NCBI GenBank assembly: GCA_036787895.1
Contig: DAIQOK010000007.1
Location: forward strand, 80,920 to 144,919
Source of the DNA: UBA7662 sp036787895
GTDB taxonomy: Bacteria; Bacteroidota; Bacteroidia; UBA7662
Direction of reading: 5' to 3'
DNA length: 64,000 nucleotides
The notes under the pieces are model-generated. The model worked only from the letters and a program-made list of their open reading frames with translations. It was not told the origin of the DNA and ran no database searches. Positions 17,485 to 26,236 of the stretch are shown here, piece after piece (the first letter of the stretch is position 1; every line of letters begins with the position of its first letter). A program made the position numbers and the translations under genes.

Positions 17485-19395
17485 ATGAAAAAAATCCTAC
17501 TTCTAGCGCTTAGTTTGGGCGCTTTATCGGCGCAAGCTCAAAAGTCGAACGCCGACGCAGCACTGGCTCCATTACGCGACATCGCCCCGGAAGGCCGATC
17601 GGTACAAGTAATACAATCCACCACTTATCAAACTGAGGCAAGCACAGTAGTCTGGTCTGAAAATTTTGCGGGTGGTTTTCCGGCAGGCTGGATACAAATC
17701 GACTCTTCCAACATCAATCCCTGGAAATGGAGCCTGAATGGCAGTCGTGGCTTTTTTAATGGTCCGGGTGCCGGTCAGCCTTCGCCTGGAATACAGTCGA
17801 CCACACGAACCAACGGCTTTTTACTCAACGACCCGGATTCCGCGAATCATTTCACTTATGGCCAGCCTTCGGGTAATACTTATCAGTATTTGTCTTCCTA
17901 TGTTCAGACCTCTAAAATAACTGGTCTGGCCGCTACGCCTTTTCTAAAATTGGAATTTCAGCAGCACTTTCGAATGAATAATGAAGTGAGTCCTTTGGTG
18001 CAGTTGTCGACCGACTCAACCACCTGGACCACCATCAACATTCGTCAATTGGTAGCGAGCAATGCTGCATCACCCGATCCTATGCTCATAAGTTTGAATA
18101 TCACCAACATACTGAATGGTCAAAATCAATTATGGATCCGTTTTGGCTGGAGTGCACGCGTGTATTATTGGATGATAGATGACATCCAGCTCCGGACACT
18201 CGAAGACAACGACCTGGCCATTGAAGACATAGGTCTTGCAAATGCCAATCGGGTAATTAACTATGCTCAGTTGCCCCTTCGCCAGCTAAGTGCCAATTAC
18301 ACCCCGGAAGTAATGCTTTTCAACAATGGTTCGCTTGCACAGCCCAACACCCGGCTCGAAGCGGCCTTTTATAATACTGCAGGAGTAGCCATAGCCAGCG
18401 GAACCAGCCCGGTGCTTTCCAGTTTTGCTGCCGGTTCACGCGATACCCTCGAAACAGCCGCCATCTCTACCGCTAATTTGGTTCCCGGTAACTATGTGTT
18501 ACGCTATCATGTACGTTCTGATAGTGTTGATTTTAATCCTTTGGATAACCGAGACTCTCTTCGACTCCTGGTGGGGGATACCGTTATGGCATTGGACGGA
18601 CACAATAAACGAATCAGCTTTTCAGGCACAAATTCTTTCACTGGAGGAACAGATGGTTTGATTTTCGCCAACTATTTTGAACTCCGCCAGCCCGACACGA
18701 TTACGTCGGTTACCGTACTTTTATCAGCACAAACCCGCCCTGGCGCATTATTGGTGGCTTCTGTACGTGATACCTCCGGAGAGTTTACCAATCCCGCTTC
18801 TTTACCCGTACTCCTTGAATCGGAAATCTACTCCATAACCCGTCAAGATAGCATGGCCGGTCGTGCAATCATTCCCATTCCCACCCGACTATCGGATGGT
18901 ACACCGCAAAATGTGGTCTTACAACCCGGCGATTATTTTGTAGGTATTGAAATGTACAGTAACAACGACGTCAACCGCGTTCGTATCCTGGATGATGAAA
19001 GTATTGAGCAACCCTTTTATGCTGCCATCATCTTCATGCCTGGCGATCGCTGGTATTCGAACGGAAATGCATGGGGAATACGGGCCAATTTCAACCGGGT
19101 TGGGGCAGCCCTTGCATTGGCGAAAACCAGTACGGTTAAAGCCATTAAAACCTATCCTAACCCACAAATCGCAGGTGCTGGTATTGTGGTAAGCCTTGAA
19201 CTAGAGCGTGCCGGTGACTGGCAATTGGAGGTTTACGATGCCATGGGTCGTCGTTTCCAAGTGCCGGTAAAAATTGAAAAAACAGCATCACACTATCAAT
19301 TCGACATTTCTACGGAAGGATTAGCCGCAGGCATTTATCATTTACGCCTGAGCAACGGTACGGAAGTAGTCAACCAAAAGCTCAGTTTGTACTAA
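17485..19395 (+). CDS. Secreted protein with T9SS sorting domain, third of three paralogues
   Basis: The 636-residue product has a signal peptide (MKKILLLALSLGALSAQAQ), the beta-rich region WSENFAGGFPAGW, VYYWMIDDIQLRTLEDNDL as in its two neighbours, and a C-terminal sorting domain (KTYPNPQIAGAGIVV, LAAGIYHLRLSNGTEVVNQ). GFPAGW is typical of choice-of-anchor-J domains. In the central region the three proteins share PDTITSVTV-like and PGDYFVGIEMYS-like segments. No enzyme motif is seen. A terminator follows, closing the cluster. Confidence 0.85.
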   Translation: MKKILLLALSLGALSAQAQKSNADAALAPLRDIAPEGRSVQVIQSTTYQTEASTVVWSENFAGGFPAGWIQIDSSNINPWKWSLNGSRGFFNGPGAGQPSPGIQSTTRTNGFLLNDPDSANHFTYGQPSGNTYQYLSSYVQTSKITGLAATPFLKLEFQQHFRMNNEVSPLVQLSTDSTTWTTINIRQLVASNAASPDPMLISLNITNILNGQNQLWIRFGWSARVYYWMIDDIQLRTLEDNDLAIEDIGLANANRVINYAQLPLRQLSANYTPEVMLFNNGSLAQPNTRLEAAFYNTAGVAIASGTSPVLSSFAAGSRDTLETAAISTANLVPGNYVLRYHVRSDSVDFNPLDNRDSLRLLVGDTVMALDGHNKRISFSGTNSFTGGTDGLIFANYFELRQPDTITSVTVLLSAQTRPGALLVASVRDTSGEFTNPASLPVLLESEIYSITRQDSMAGRAIIPIPTRLSDGTPQNVVLQPGDYFVGIEMYSNNDVNRVRILDDESIEQPFYAAIIFMPGDRWYSNGNAWGIRANFNRVGAALALAKTSTVKAIKTYPNPQIAGAGIVVSLELERAGDWQLEVYDAMGRRFQVPVKIEKTASHYQFDISTEGLAAGIYHLRLSNGTEVVNQKLSLY

Positions 19396-19416
19396 CAGAG
19401 ACTGAAGCAGTAGGGT

Positions 19417-19449
19417 GGGCTGGTTGTCGGGAGATAACCAGCCCTTTTT
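19417..19449 (+). terminator. Rho-independent terminator closing the T9SS cluster
   Basis: A 9-bp perfect stem, GGGCTGGTT and AACCAGCCC, with a 10-nt loop is followed by TTTTT. Confidence 0.88.
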
Positions 19450-19504
19450 GTTGGCTGTTCTATTGTAAATATCGGCTCAACCGGGTATTTTTCAAGATAG
19501 TATC

Positions 19505-20203
19505 ATGCTTTACCTTGCTCAACATCATGTTATCGATCCCGGAAGCTCCTGGTGGTGGGCCGGTTTAGGTATATTATTTCTTCAGATAATATTGGCTTTA
19601 CAACTTGGAAAAAGTCTTTCCGTAGCCGGTAGGAAGCGTTTTGAGCAGGGCTGGGGTTTATTGTTGTTGGTGATTTTCCTGGGTATGAATTTTTATCGCC
19701 TCTACCAGGGTGTATGGCACCTCAGCGACAGTTTACCCTTGCAGATGTGCGGCATGAGCCACCTTCTGGCCATTGCAGCTCTTTTATTTCGTCAAAAATG
19801 GGCCTTCCTGCCTTTGCTTTTCTGGGGTCTGGCCGGCGGCATCCATTCTTTTCTCACACCCGAGCTAACTTTAGGCAGCAATACTTTTTTCATCAGTGAA
19901 TACTATTTCACCCATGCTTCTATCATTGCCGCCCCATTGTACCTTATTTGGGTGAATGGTCACCGCATCAGTCGCTGGAGCTGGCTAAAAGCCCTGTGGT
20001 GGAATAATCTGATCCTCTTACCCATTGGTTTGTTGAATGTACTGCTCGACGCCAACTATATGTACCTCAGCACCAAACCATTGGCCAATAATCCTTTCGT
20101 CATGGGAGACTGGCCTTGGTACATATTGGGTTTCGAATTGGCTGCTGTACTCCACTATGTAGCTCTTTCTTTCGTTTTCAGAAGCCATTGGGCGAAAACC
20201 TGA
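19505..20203 (+). CDS. TIGR02206-type (YwaF-like) integral membrane protein
   Basis: The 232-residue protein has about seven hydrophobic helices and the family features SDSLPLQMCGMSHLLAIAALL near residue 75, GGIHSFLTPEL and a conserved NYMYLSTKP loop near 180. Members of this family are of unknown function. No operon partner is apparent: a terminator lies upstream and a non-coding stretch downstream. The sequence resembles others of the family over its whole length, so the gene appears intact. Confidence 0.8.
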   Translation: MLYLAQHHVIDPGSSWWWAGLGILFLQIILALQLGKSLSVAGRKRFEQGWGLLLLVIFLGMNFYRLYQGVWHLSDSLPLQMCGMSHLLAIAALLFRQKWAFLPLLFWGLAGGIHSFLTPELTLGSNTFFISEYYFTHASIIAAPLYLIWVNGHRISRWSWLKALWWNNLILLPIGLLNVLLDANYMYLSTKPLANNPFVMGDWPWYILGFELAAVLHYVALSFVFRSHWAKT

Positions 20204-20441
20204 CACTGTCAATTGAAAATCGCTGAAGTCCATAGTCCATGCGCTCACTGCGTGAGCTGACCCTAGACCATGGTCGATAACATCAATCACCGTTGATGTC
20301 TGAAGATTGTGATTCTGCCCTCTAGCGCGATTCATTGATCTACCGCAGCGGTGAACGGGACAGCATTGACCATAGACCAGCGGCTTAGACAGTCACTCCC
20401 GGGCTGCCCCAATTATATCTAAAACATATTCACACCAGCTG
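20204..20441. other. Non-coding stretch with several small palindromes
   Basis: No gene is seen. The stretch holds GCTCAC-TGC-GTGAGC (20243-20257), the palindrome GACCATGGTC (20266-20275) and ACATCAA-6 nt-TTGATGT (20280-20299). Variants of CCATAGTCCATG, CTAGACCATGG and ACCATAGACCAG recur. It may be a decayed intergenic repeat or a structured RNA; neither can be shown here. Confidence 0.35.
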
Positions 20442-20472
20442 TTGGAAACTCAAAATCAAGCTGCTATATTTG
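20442..20472 (+). promoter_or_regulatory. Promoter of the rplM-rpsI-rpsB operon
   Basis: TTG (20442-20444), a 20-bp spacer and TATATTTG (20465-20472) match the Bacteroidota housekeeping consensus. The predicted leader is about 40 nt. Confidence 0.75.
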
Positions 20473-20515
20473 CAGTCCTTTTTAGAATCAATAACTATCA
20501 ATTAACAGAAAAGCA

Positions 20516-20959
20516 GTGAATACGTTAAGTTACAAAACTGTCTCTGCCAACCGTCAGACGGTTGAGAAAAAGTGGTATCTCATCGATGCCGAAGCAGAGA
20601 TCGTGGGGCGCCTTGCTGCCCGCGTTGCACATGTGCTCCGTGGCAAAAACAAGGCCAGCTACACCCCACACGTAGACTGTGGTGATAATGTGATCATTAT
20701 CAACGCAGACAAGGTGAGATTTACAGGTGAAAAAATGCGCGAGAAGGAGTACTTCTTCTATTCGGGACATCCGGGTGGAAAACGTCTCGAAACCGCCAAA
20801 GACCTGATGCGTCGTCGGCCTACCTACGTGATGGAAAAAGCCATCAAAGGCATGCTCCCGAAAAATCGTCTTGGTCGTGAAATGTTCCGCAACTTGCATG
20901 TATATGCCGGTGCCCAGCATCCTCATGAAGCGCAACAACCTGAAATTCTCAAATTCTAA
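20516..20959 (+). CDS. rplM: 50S ribosomal protein L13
   Basis: The 147-residue L13 is full length for Bacteroidota. Typical segments are KWYLIDAEAEIVGRLAARVA, GDNVIIINADKVRFTG, YSGHPGG, KAIKGMLPKNRLGR and NLHVYAGAQHPHEAQQP. The start is a GTG at 20516, since the next methionine lies deep in the conserved core. It heads an operon with rpsI (5 bp downstream) and rpsB, a conserved arrangement in this phylum. L13 binds 23S rRNA early in 50S assembly. Confidence 0.97.
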   Translation: MNTLSYKTVSANRQTVEKKWYLIDAEAEIVGRLAARVAHVLRGKNKASYTPHVDCGDNVIIINADKVRFTGEKMREKEYFFYSGHPGGKRLETAKDLMRRRPTYVMEKAIKGMLPKNRLGREMFRNLHVYAGAQHPHEAQQPEILKF

Positions 20960-20964
20960 GCCCT

Positions 20965-21351
20965 ATGTCGGTTACTAACACCCTCGGAAGAAGGAAAAAT
21001 GCCGTTGTTCGCGTTTACGTGACACCAGGCAAAGGCGATATCACCGTAAATGGTCGCCCTTACACAGAATATTTTCCCCTGGAGACTCTCCAGCAGATTT
21101 TGCTGAAATCGTTCTCGGCCACCAACACCCTTGGTCAGTACGATGTTAAAGCCAACGCCTTTGGCGGTGGCATCAGCGGTCAGGCCGAAGCTTTACAGCT
21201 CGCCATTGCCCGTGCACTCGACGAAATTAACCCCGAACACCACAGCGCCCTCAAAGCGATGAAGCTCCTCACCCGTGATCCACGTATGGTTGAGCGTAAG
21301 AAGTTCGGTCAACGTAAAGCTCGTCGTCGTTTCCAATTCAGCAAACGTTAA
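20965..21351 (+). CDS. rpsI: 30S ribosomal protein S9
   Basis: The 128-residue S9 has the family's NTLGRRKNAVVRVYV start region, GQAEALQLAIARAL and the basic C-terminal tail RKKFGQRKARRRFQFSKR that reaches the P-site tRNA. The ATG lies 5 bp after rplM, and rpsB begins 19 bp downstream, so the three are one transcript. Confidence 0.97.
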   Translation: MSVTNTLGRRKNAVVRVYVTPGKGDITVNGRPYTEYFPLETLQQILLKSFSATNTLGQYDVKANAFGGGISGQAEALQLAIARALDEINPEHHSALKAMKLLTRDPRMVERKKFGQRKARRRFQFSKR

Positions 21352-21370
21352 TCAGCGGAGGACAAAAATC

Positions 21371-22147
21371 ATGGCAAAAGTTACTTATCAGGAATTGCTC
21401 GACGCAGGAGTTCACTTCGGTCACCTTAAGCGCAAATGGCATCCTAAAATGGCGCCGTTCATCTTCATGGAGAAGAACGACATCCACATTATCGATCTTA
21501 ATCAAACCCAAACCCGTCTTGATGATGCTGCCAGTGCAGTTAAGTCAATCGTAAAATCGGGTCGTAAAATCCTTTTTGTAGCCACCAAAAAACAGGCGAA
21601 AGAAATCATCGAGGCAGAGGCTAAACGCCTGAACATGCCTTTCGTGACCGAGCGCTGGTTGGGTGGTATGCTCACCAACTTCACGACTGTTCGTAAGTCG
21701 ATCAAGAAAATGGGCAATATCGACAAAATGGAAGGCAACGGCACCATGGCTACGCTCTCGAAAAAAGAGCGCCTTATGATTGCCCGTGAGCGTGAAAAAC
21801 TCGGCCGTGTTTTGGGTGGTATCGAAGACCTGAGCCGCCTCCCGGCTGCTTTATTCATCGTTGATATCAAAAAAGAACACATTGCTGTTAAAGAAGCCCA
21901 GAAGTTGAACATTCCTACCATTGCTATGGTAGATACCAACTCTGACCCTACCCTGGTTGATTTCCCGATTCCAGCTAACGACGACGCTACTAAGTCGATT
22001 GCGCTGATTTCGAAAGTAATCATGCAGGCTGTAGAAGAAGGACTTCAAGAGCGCAAACACGATAAAGACGCTGAAGCAGCAGCTGAACAACCAGCTGAGG
22101 TGGCAGAAACCACCGCAACTGCCAGCCCAGAAGCTACGGCTGAATAA
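21371..22147 (+). CDS. rpsB: 30S ribosomal protein S2
   Basis: The 258-residue S2 starts at the ATG at 21371 (MAKVTYQELLDAGVHFGH), preceded by a clear GGAGG at about 21357-21361. Family motifs are HPKMAPFIF, KQAKEIIEAEA, ERWLGGMLTNF, KKERLMIARE and PTIAMVDTNSDP. An alanine- and glutamate-rich tail of about 30 residues ends the protein, common in this phylum and probably disordered. A terminator separates it from tsf. Confidence 0.97.
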   Translation: MAKVTYQELLDAGVHFGHLKRKWHPKMAPFIFMEKNDIHIIDLNQTQTRLDDAASAVKSIVKSGRKILFVATKKQAKEIIEAEAKRLNMPFVTERWLGGMLTNFTTVRKSIKKMGNIDKMEGNGTMATLSKKERLMIAREREKLGRVLGGIEDLSRLPAALFIVDIKKEHIAVKEAQKLNIPTIAMVDTNSDPTLVDFPIPANDDATKSIALISKVIMQAVEEGLQERKHDKDAEAAAEQPAEVAETTATASPEATAE

Positions 22148-22160
22148 GCAAAACAAAAGC

Positions 22161-22194
22161 AGATGGGTCGACAACAGTTGGCCCATCTTTTTTT
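22161..22194 (+). terminator. Rho-independent terminator between rpsB and tsf
   Basis: A stem of AGATGGG and CCCATCT encloses a 14-nt loop and is followed by a run of seven T. Confidence 0.85.
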
Positions 22195-22229
22195 ACACCC
22201 CCTGAACTTCAAAAAATTTTAAGCATACA

Positions 22230-23063
22230 ATGAATATTTCTGCAGCAGATGTGAACAAACTGCGCCAGATGACCGGCGCAGGTATGATGGATTGCAAAAA
22301 AGCCCTCACCGAAGCCAATGGCGATTTCGAGGAAGCCGTTGTCATCCTCCGCAAAAAAGGCCAAAAAGTATCGGCCAGCCGTGCCGACCGTGAAGCCAAC
22401 GAAGGTGCTATCGTAACTCTCACCAATGCCGACGCTACTTTTGGTGTATTGGTAAGCCTGACTTGCGAAACCGACTTCGTTGCTAAAAACGAAGAGTTTG
22501 TCGCTCTGGCCAACCAAATCGCACAACTGGCCTTGGCCAAAAACATCACTTCACTAGATGCCCTGTTAGAAGAGAAACTCGACGGCTTAGCATTGAATGA
22601 AAAACTGATTGAATACACCGGTAAAATCGGTGAGAAAATCAGTGTTAGTCGTTACGAAACCCTCAGTGCCGAAGGTGTGGTCACCTATGTACACAGCAAC
22701 AACAAGCTGGGTGTATTGGTAGCTATGAACCAAACAGCTTCGGCAGAAGCTACTGCCGCAGGTAAAGATGCTGCCATGCAAATTGCAGCCATGAGTCCGG
22801 TAGCTGTAGATAAAGACGACGTAGATCCTACCATCATTGAGCGGGAAATTGAAATCGGTAAAGACCAGGCCCGCCAGGAAGGCAAGCCGGAGAATATTAT
22901 TGAGAAAATTGCTTTGGGCAAACTCAATAAATTCTACCAGGACAACACCTTGTTGAACCAGGCATTTGTGAAAGACGGCAGCATAACAGTAGCCCAGATG
23001 CTTGATAAAGCATCGAAAGGCTTATCTGTTAAGTCGTTCAAACGTATTGCCATTGGCGCTTAA
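22230..23063 (+). CDS. tsf: Elongation factor Ts
   Basis: The 277-residue nucleotide-exchange factor for EF-Tu has the N-terminal UBA-like region VNKLRQMTGAGMMDCKKAL, the CETDFVAKNEEF motif that inserts next to the EF-Tu nucleotide site, and the C-terminal segment KFYQDNTLLNQAFVKD. It lies between two terminators and is probably transcribed both by readthrough from rpsB and from its own promoter, though I cannot pick out a good promoter. Confidence 0.97.
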   Translation: MNISAADVNKLRQMTGAGMMDCKKALTEANGDFEEAVVILRKKGQKVSASRADREANEGAIVTLTNADATFGVLVSLTCETDFVAKNEEFVALANQIAQLALAKNITSLDALLEEKLDGLALNEKLIEYTGKIGEKISVSRYETLSAEGVVTYVHSNNKLGVLVAMNQTASAEATAAGKDAAMQIAAMSPVAVDKDDVDPTIIEREIEIGKDQARQEGKPENIIEKIALGKLNKFYQDNTLLNQAFVKDGSITVAQMLDKASKGLSVKSFKRIAIGA

Positions 23064-23079
23064 GCATTCATGACTTTTT

Positions 23080-23112
23080 AAACCCCGTCTGCAGAGCAAA
23101 CGGGGTTTTTTA
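23080..23112 (+). terminator. Rho-independent terminator after tsf
   Basis: A 9-bp perfect stem, AAACCCCGT and ACGGGGTTT, with an 11-nt loop merges into a T-run. Confidence 0.92.
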
Positions 23113-23194
23113 TTGTTTGCCCTTTTCCCTTTACACCCGAAACGGACTGATAGTGGCTCCGATTAACTATCTTCGTGCCGGAAAATAAGTCGAA

Positions 23195-23899
23195 ATGAAG
23201 TACAAGCGCATACTCGTCAAGCTCAGCGGAGAATCGTTGATGGGACAAAAACAATTCGGTATCGACCAGATAATTCTGGATCAATATGCCAGTGAAGTGC
23301 GCGACCTGGTGCAAGCCGGGGTACAAGTGGCCATCGTAGTTGGTGGCGGCAATATTTTCAGAGGAGTGCAAGCTGAATCGGGCGGAATGGACCGTGCCCA
23401 AGGGGATTATATGGGCATGTTGGCGACCATGATTAACAGCATGGCCTTGCAGGCATCACTCGAAAAAATGGGCCTGAGTACCCGATTACAGTCGGCCATC
23501 AAAATGGAACAAATCGCAGAGCCCTTCATTCGGCGCAAAGCCATCCGTCACCTGGAAAAAGGTCGGATAGTAATCTTCGGTGCCGGCACCGGCAATCCTT
23601 ATTTCACCACCGATACCGCTGCTTCTTTGCGTGCTGTAGAAATTGGAGCCGATGTCATCCTCAAAGGAACTCGGGTAGATGGCATCTACGACAAAGACCC
23701 TGAAAAACATGCTGATGCAGTTCGTTATGAAACCGTAAGTTTCAAAGAAGCCATCGCCCAAAACCTAAAAGTAATGGACATGACGGCTTTTACCCTGTGT
23801 CAGGAGAACAACTTGCCTATTATCGTTTTTGATATGAATAAAGCCGGCAATCTGTTGAACATCGCCAAAGGTCAACAAATCGGCACACTCGTTTCTTAA
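23195..23899 (+). CDS. pyrH: UMP kinase
   Basis: The 234-residue hexameric amino-acid-kinase-fold enzyme phosphorylates UMP to UDP. Diagnostic segments are KLSGESLMG, VVGGGNIFRG, DYMGMLATMINSMALQ, GAGTGNPYFTTDTAA and ILKGTRVDGIYDKDP. The gene order tsf-pyrH-frr is widely conserved in bacteria. frr follows after 22 bp and shares the terminator at 24504, so pyrH and frr form one unit. Confidence 0.97.
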   Translation: MKYKRILVKLSGESLMGQKQFGIDQIILDQYASEVRDLVQAGVQVAIVVGGGNIFRGVQAESGGMDRAQGDYMGMLATMINSMALQASLEKMGLSTRLQSAIKMEQIAEPFIRRKAIRHLEKGRIVIFGAGTGNPYFTTDTAASLRAVEIGADVILKGTRVDGIYDKDPEKHADAVRYETVSFKEAIAQNLKVMDMTAFTLCQENNLPIIVFDMNKAGNLLNIAKGQQIGTLVS

Positions 23900-23921
23900 A
23901 ACCTGTCTAGCTGCTTAAGCC

Positions 23922-24485
23922 ATGAACGAAGAAGTACAATTTTACATCGCCGAAGCCACCGAATCTATGGACAAGGCCATTCATCACCTGCAAGTGGAAC
24001 TATCCAAACTCCGCGCCGGCAAAGCCTCTCCGGCCATGGTGGATAGCGTGAAGGTGGACTATTATGGCGCACCCACACCACTGAGTCAGGTCGCCAATGT
24101 TTCAACCTCCGATGCCCGCACCATTAGTATTCAGCCCTGGGAGAAAAACCTGATAGCTGCTATCGAGAAGGCCATAATCAATGCCAATCTGGGGTTGAAT
24201 CCAAGCAATGACGGCATGATCATCCGTATAAATATTCCACCCCTTACCGAAGAGCGCCGGCGTGAACTCGTTAAACGCACCAAGGCCGAAGGTGAAAATG
24301 CCAAAGTCTCTGTACGTAATATCCGCCGCGATGCCAATGAATCGATAAAAAAACTGCAAAAAGACGGTTTACCGGAAGATATGGCCAAAGATGGTGAAGC
24401 TAAAATTCAGCAACTCACCGACAAATTTATTGCCCGGGTAGATGAAGTCCTGGCCGTAAAAGAAAAAGAAATTATGACGGTGTAA
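23922..24485 (+). CDS. frr: Ribosome recycling factor
   Basis: The 187-residue factor splits post-termination ribosomes together with EF-G. It has the family features LRAGKASPAMVDSVKVDYYG, PLSQVANVSTSDARTI, INANLGLNPSNDG and PPLTEERRRELVK, with the usual hinge and long three-helix bundle. It is the last gene of the ribosomal and translation block, followed by a strong terminator. Confidence 0.97.
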   Translation: MNEEVQFYIAEATESMDKAIHHLQVELSKLRAGKASPAMVDSVKVDYYGAPTPLSQVANVSTSDARTISIQPWEKNLIAAIEKAIINANLGLNPSNDGMIIRINIPPLTEERRRELVKRTKAEGENAKVSVRNIRRDANESIKKLQKDGLPEDMAKDGEAKIQQLTDKFIARVDEVLAVKEKEIMTV

Positions 24486-24503
24486 ATCACCGCTATTGCT
24501 ATC

Positions 24504-24528
24504 AGCCCCGGTAAATCCGGGGCTTTTT
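24504..24528 (+). terminator. Rho-independent terminator after frr
   Basis: A perfect 8-bp stem, AGCCCCGG and CCGGGGCT, with loop TAAAT is followed by TTTTT. Its T-run overlaps the stop codon of the convergent ORF6N gene. Confidence 0.92.
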
Positions 24529-25018
24529 ATTTATAACCAATGGGGTTTCTTTCCTCCTTCAACAATTGCCGAAAAGCAATAAACACCTGCTCAAACTGTG
24601 CATCGTATTTGCCCTCAAGCGCGTCTAAACGTTTGGTCAATTCCCGGTTTTCAAACATAATTTCTCGAAAACGCACAAAGGCACGCATAATCTGAATGTG
24701 AACCTGAATAGCTTTATCGCTACTCAATACACTCGAAAGCATCCCCACACCTTGTTCGGTAAAAGCAAAAGGCATGTATCGACTTCCACCCCATCTTGAG
24801 GTGCCAAATTGGCACCTCAAGTTTTCCCATTCCTCAGAAGTGAGCTCAAACATAAAATCGGGAGGGAAACGTGCCTCATTGCGACGAACAGCTCTCTTCA
24901 ACGTCTTGGTTTCTACCTGATATAATAGGGCAAGGTCAAAGTCGAGTAAAACCCGTTGACCACGAATTACATACAAACTAGCGCCCAGGTCCAGCTTTTC
25001 TACCACAGCATTTTCCAT
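24527..25018 (-). CDS. ORF6N domain protein
   Basis: The 163-residue protein carries an ORF6N domain (residues about 12-95: YVIRGQRVLLDFDLALLYQV, LKRAVRRNEARFPPDFMF, YMPFAFTEQGVGMLSSVLSS), a putative DNA-binding module found in phage antirepressors and in chromosomal genes. The C-terminal third is a likely coiled coil (ENRELTKRLDALEGKYDAQ). Homologues are common single genes in Bacteroidota and their function is unknown. There are no phage neighbours, so it is not evidence for a prophage. The codons for LRCQFGTSR form a perfect palindrome, listed separately. Confidence 0.87.
   Translation of the reverse strand: MENAVVEKLDLGASLYVIRGQRVLLDFDLALLYQVETKTLKRAVRRNEARFPPDFMFELTSEEWENLRCQFGTSRWGGSRYMPFAFTEQGVGMLSSVLSSDKAIQVHIQIMRAFVRFREIMFENRELTKRLDALEGKYDAQFEQVFIAFRQLLKEERNPIGYK
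24795..24821. repeat. Perfect 27-nt palindrome inside the ORF6N gene
   Basis: Two 13-nt arms (CTTGAGGTGCCAA and TTGGCACCTCAAG) around one central base form a perfect inverted repeat. In the mRNA it would form a hairpin with a minimal loop, melting a few central pairs. Confidence 0.9.
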
Positions 25019-25081
25019 GATTCAATTTGGGCAAAAATTATATTTGGTTTCACGCAAGTTTTATTACAAACGGCGCAAAAT

Positions 25082-26236
25082 TTAGCCCTTAATCAACTGT
25101 TCCAGGGTAGCCTTGGCAAAAATTCTGCGCGGAACACTATTCATTAATGCCAGCTCGGCTGGTAAACCGGTGGTTTCGTCTAAAAATCCGAGCACCCGTT
25201 GGGGTGGATTATGCAAAAACAATCGTTCAAATAAATCTGCACCGGGAAAATACCGCTGGCACAATACCCGAAGCAAGGTATTGTCATACAATCGAAACCG
25301 CTTTTGCTGCCAGCTTGGCTTAATTATGGGCGATTTGCCGGCAAGCAGGGCATTGGTGATGGCCTCGCTATGTCGTTGAATGTTTTGAAAAGTATAGCCC
25401 GTCGACCCTTTGGTTTGCCCGCCGGCTGTGCCTAGAAAGATGGTGTGCCTTTCATGCACCGGGAAACGATGACTGGCCATAGGAATTCGGCCCATTTCAG
25501 TTTCTTCTATGGCATAACTGGTAATCCCCAGCTGCGTTTCCAAATAATCGCGGAGATAGATGTCGTAAGAGGATTTGTCCCAGACTTCTTCCGAAAATAC
25601 CGTAAACTCAACCAATGCGGCATGTGTATCGAATGGCAGTACATAAACAAAACAGCTGCCATCAATTTGGGGCACCCTGAAATCCATAAAAACAGGCTTC
25701 TTCGGGTCGAAAGAAGGCCCCGGCGTATTCACCACCCAACCTTTAAAATGCTGCCAAAGAAACAATCCCTTTTTGGCTTCGTGTATCTCTTCATTCGACA
25801 GCAAACTCGAGAAGGTCCAGTCGGCTGTAAAGCTACCTTCCGAGCAATCCAGCTGAGATTTCCCGGCAACTGTATCAATATCATAAATTTCTGCCTTCAA
25901 CATGCTGATGTGACTGGCAGCCTGGATTTGACCAAGGGTATGGGCATAAAAATCTCTACCCCTTATCATTTTGTAGCTGTACGGCGAAATCGCCAGCTCA
26001 CGCGCCTCCATCGGTCCGTAAAACGACAATTGGTCCCAGCACCTGAATACTATTGGATCAAACATACCCGGCCCTGCCTCCCAGAAACACCAGGTACGGT
26101 CGTTTTCCTGTTTGGCGGAGCGATCGACAAGCAGAATTCGCTTATTGGCAAAGGCCGGCTGCGCCAAACGGTAGGCTAAACTTAAACCGGCTGCTCCTGA
26201 GCCCGCAATGATGTAATCAAAGTGCTGGTTGCTCAA
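25082..26236 (-). CDS. crtY: Lycopene beta-cyclase
   Basis: The 384-residue flavoprotein closes the ends of lycopene to give beta-carotene. It has the dinucleotide-binding start YIIAGSGAAGLSLAYRL, the DRTWCFWE motif typical of bacterial CrtY, MDFRVPQ, YVLPF and the GGQTKGSTGYTF segment. Its start codon overlaps the stop of the small membrane protein gene by 4 bp, so it is the last gene of the operon starting at 28961. The other carotenoid genes (crtE, crtB, crtI) are not in the window, so its product profile must rest on genes elsewhere. Confidence 0.92.
   Translation of the reverse strand: MSNQHFDYIIAGSGAAGLSLAYRLAQPAFANKRILLVDRSAKQENDRTWCFWEAGPGMFDPIVFRCWDQLSFYGPMEARELAISPYSYKMIRGRDFYAHTLGQIQAASHISMLKAEIYDIDTVAGKSQLDCSEGSFTADWTFSSLLSNEEIHEAKKGLFLWQHFKGWVVNTPGPSFDPKKPVFMDFRVPQIDGSCFVYVLPFDTHAALVEFTVFSEEVWDKSSYDIYLRDYLETQLGITSYAIEETEMGRIPMASHRFPVHERHTIFLGTAGGQTKGSTGYTFQNIQRHSEAITNALLAGKSPIIKPSWQQKRFRLYDNTLLRVLCQRYFPGADLFERLFLHNPPQRVLGFLDETTGLPAELALMNSVPRRIFAKATLEQLIKG

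Noticed and set aside
22685..22927. Long frames antisense to tsf, rpsB, gcvP, carB and metK
   Set aside because: These are shadows of highly conserved genes caused by their codon use; none has a recognisable product or start signal.
24527..25018. Prophage remnant marked by the ORF6N gene
   Set aside because: Neighbours are housekeeping and pigment genes; no integrase, structural or lysis gene is present.
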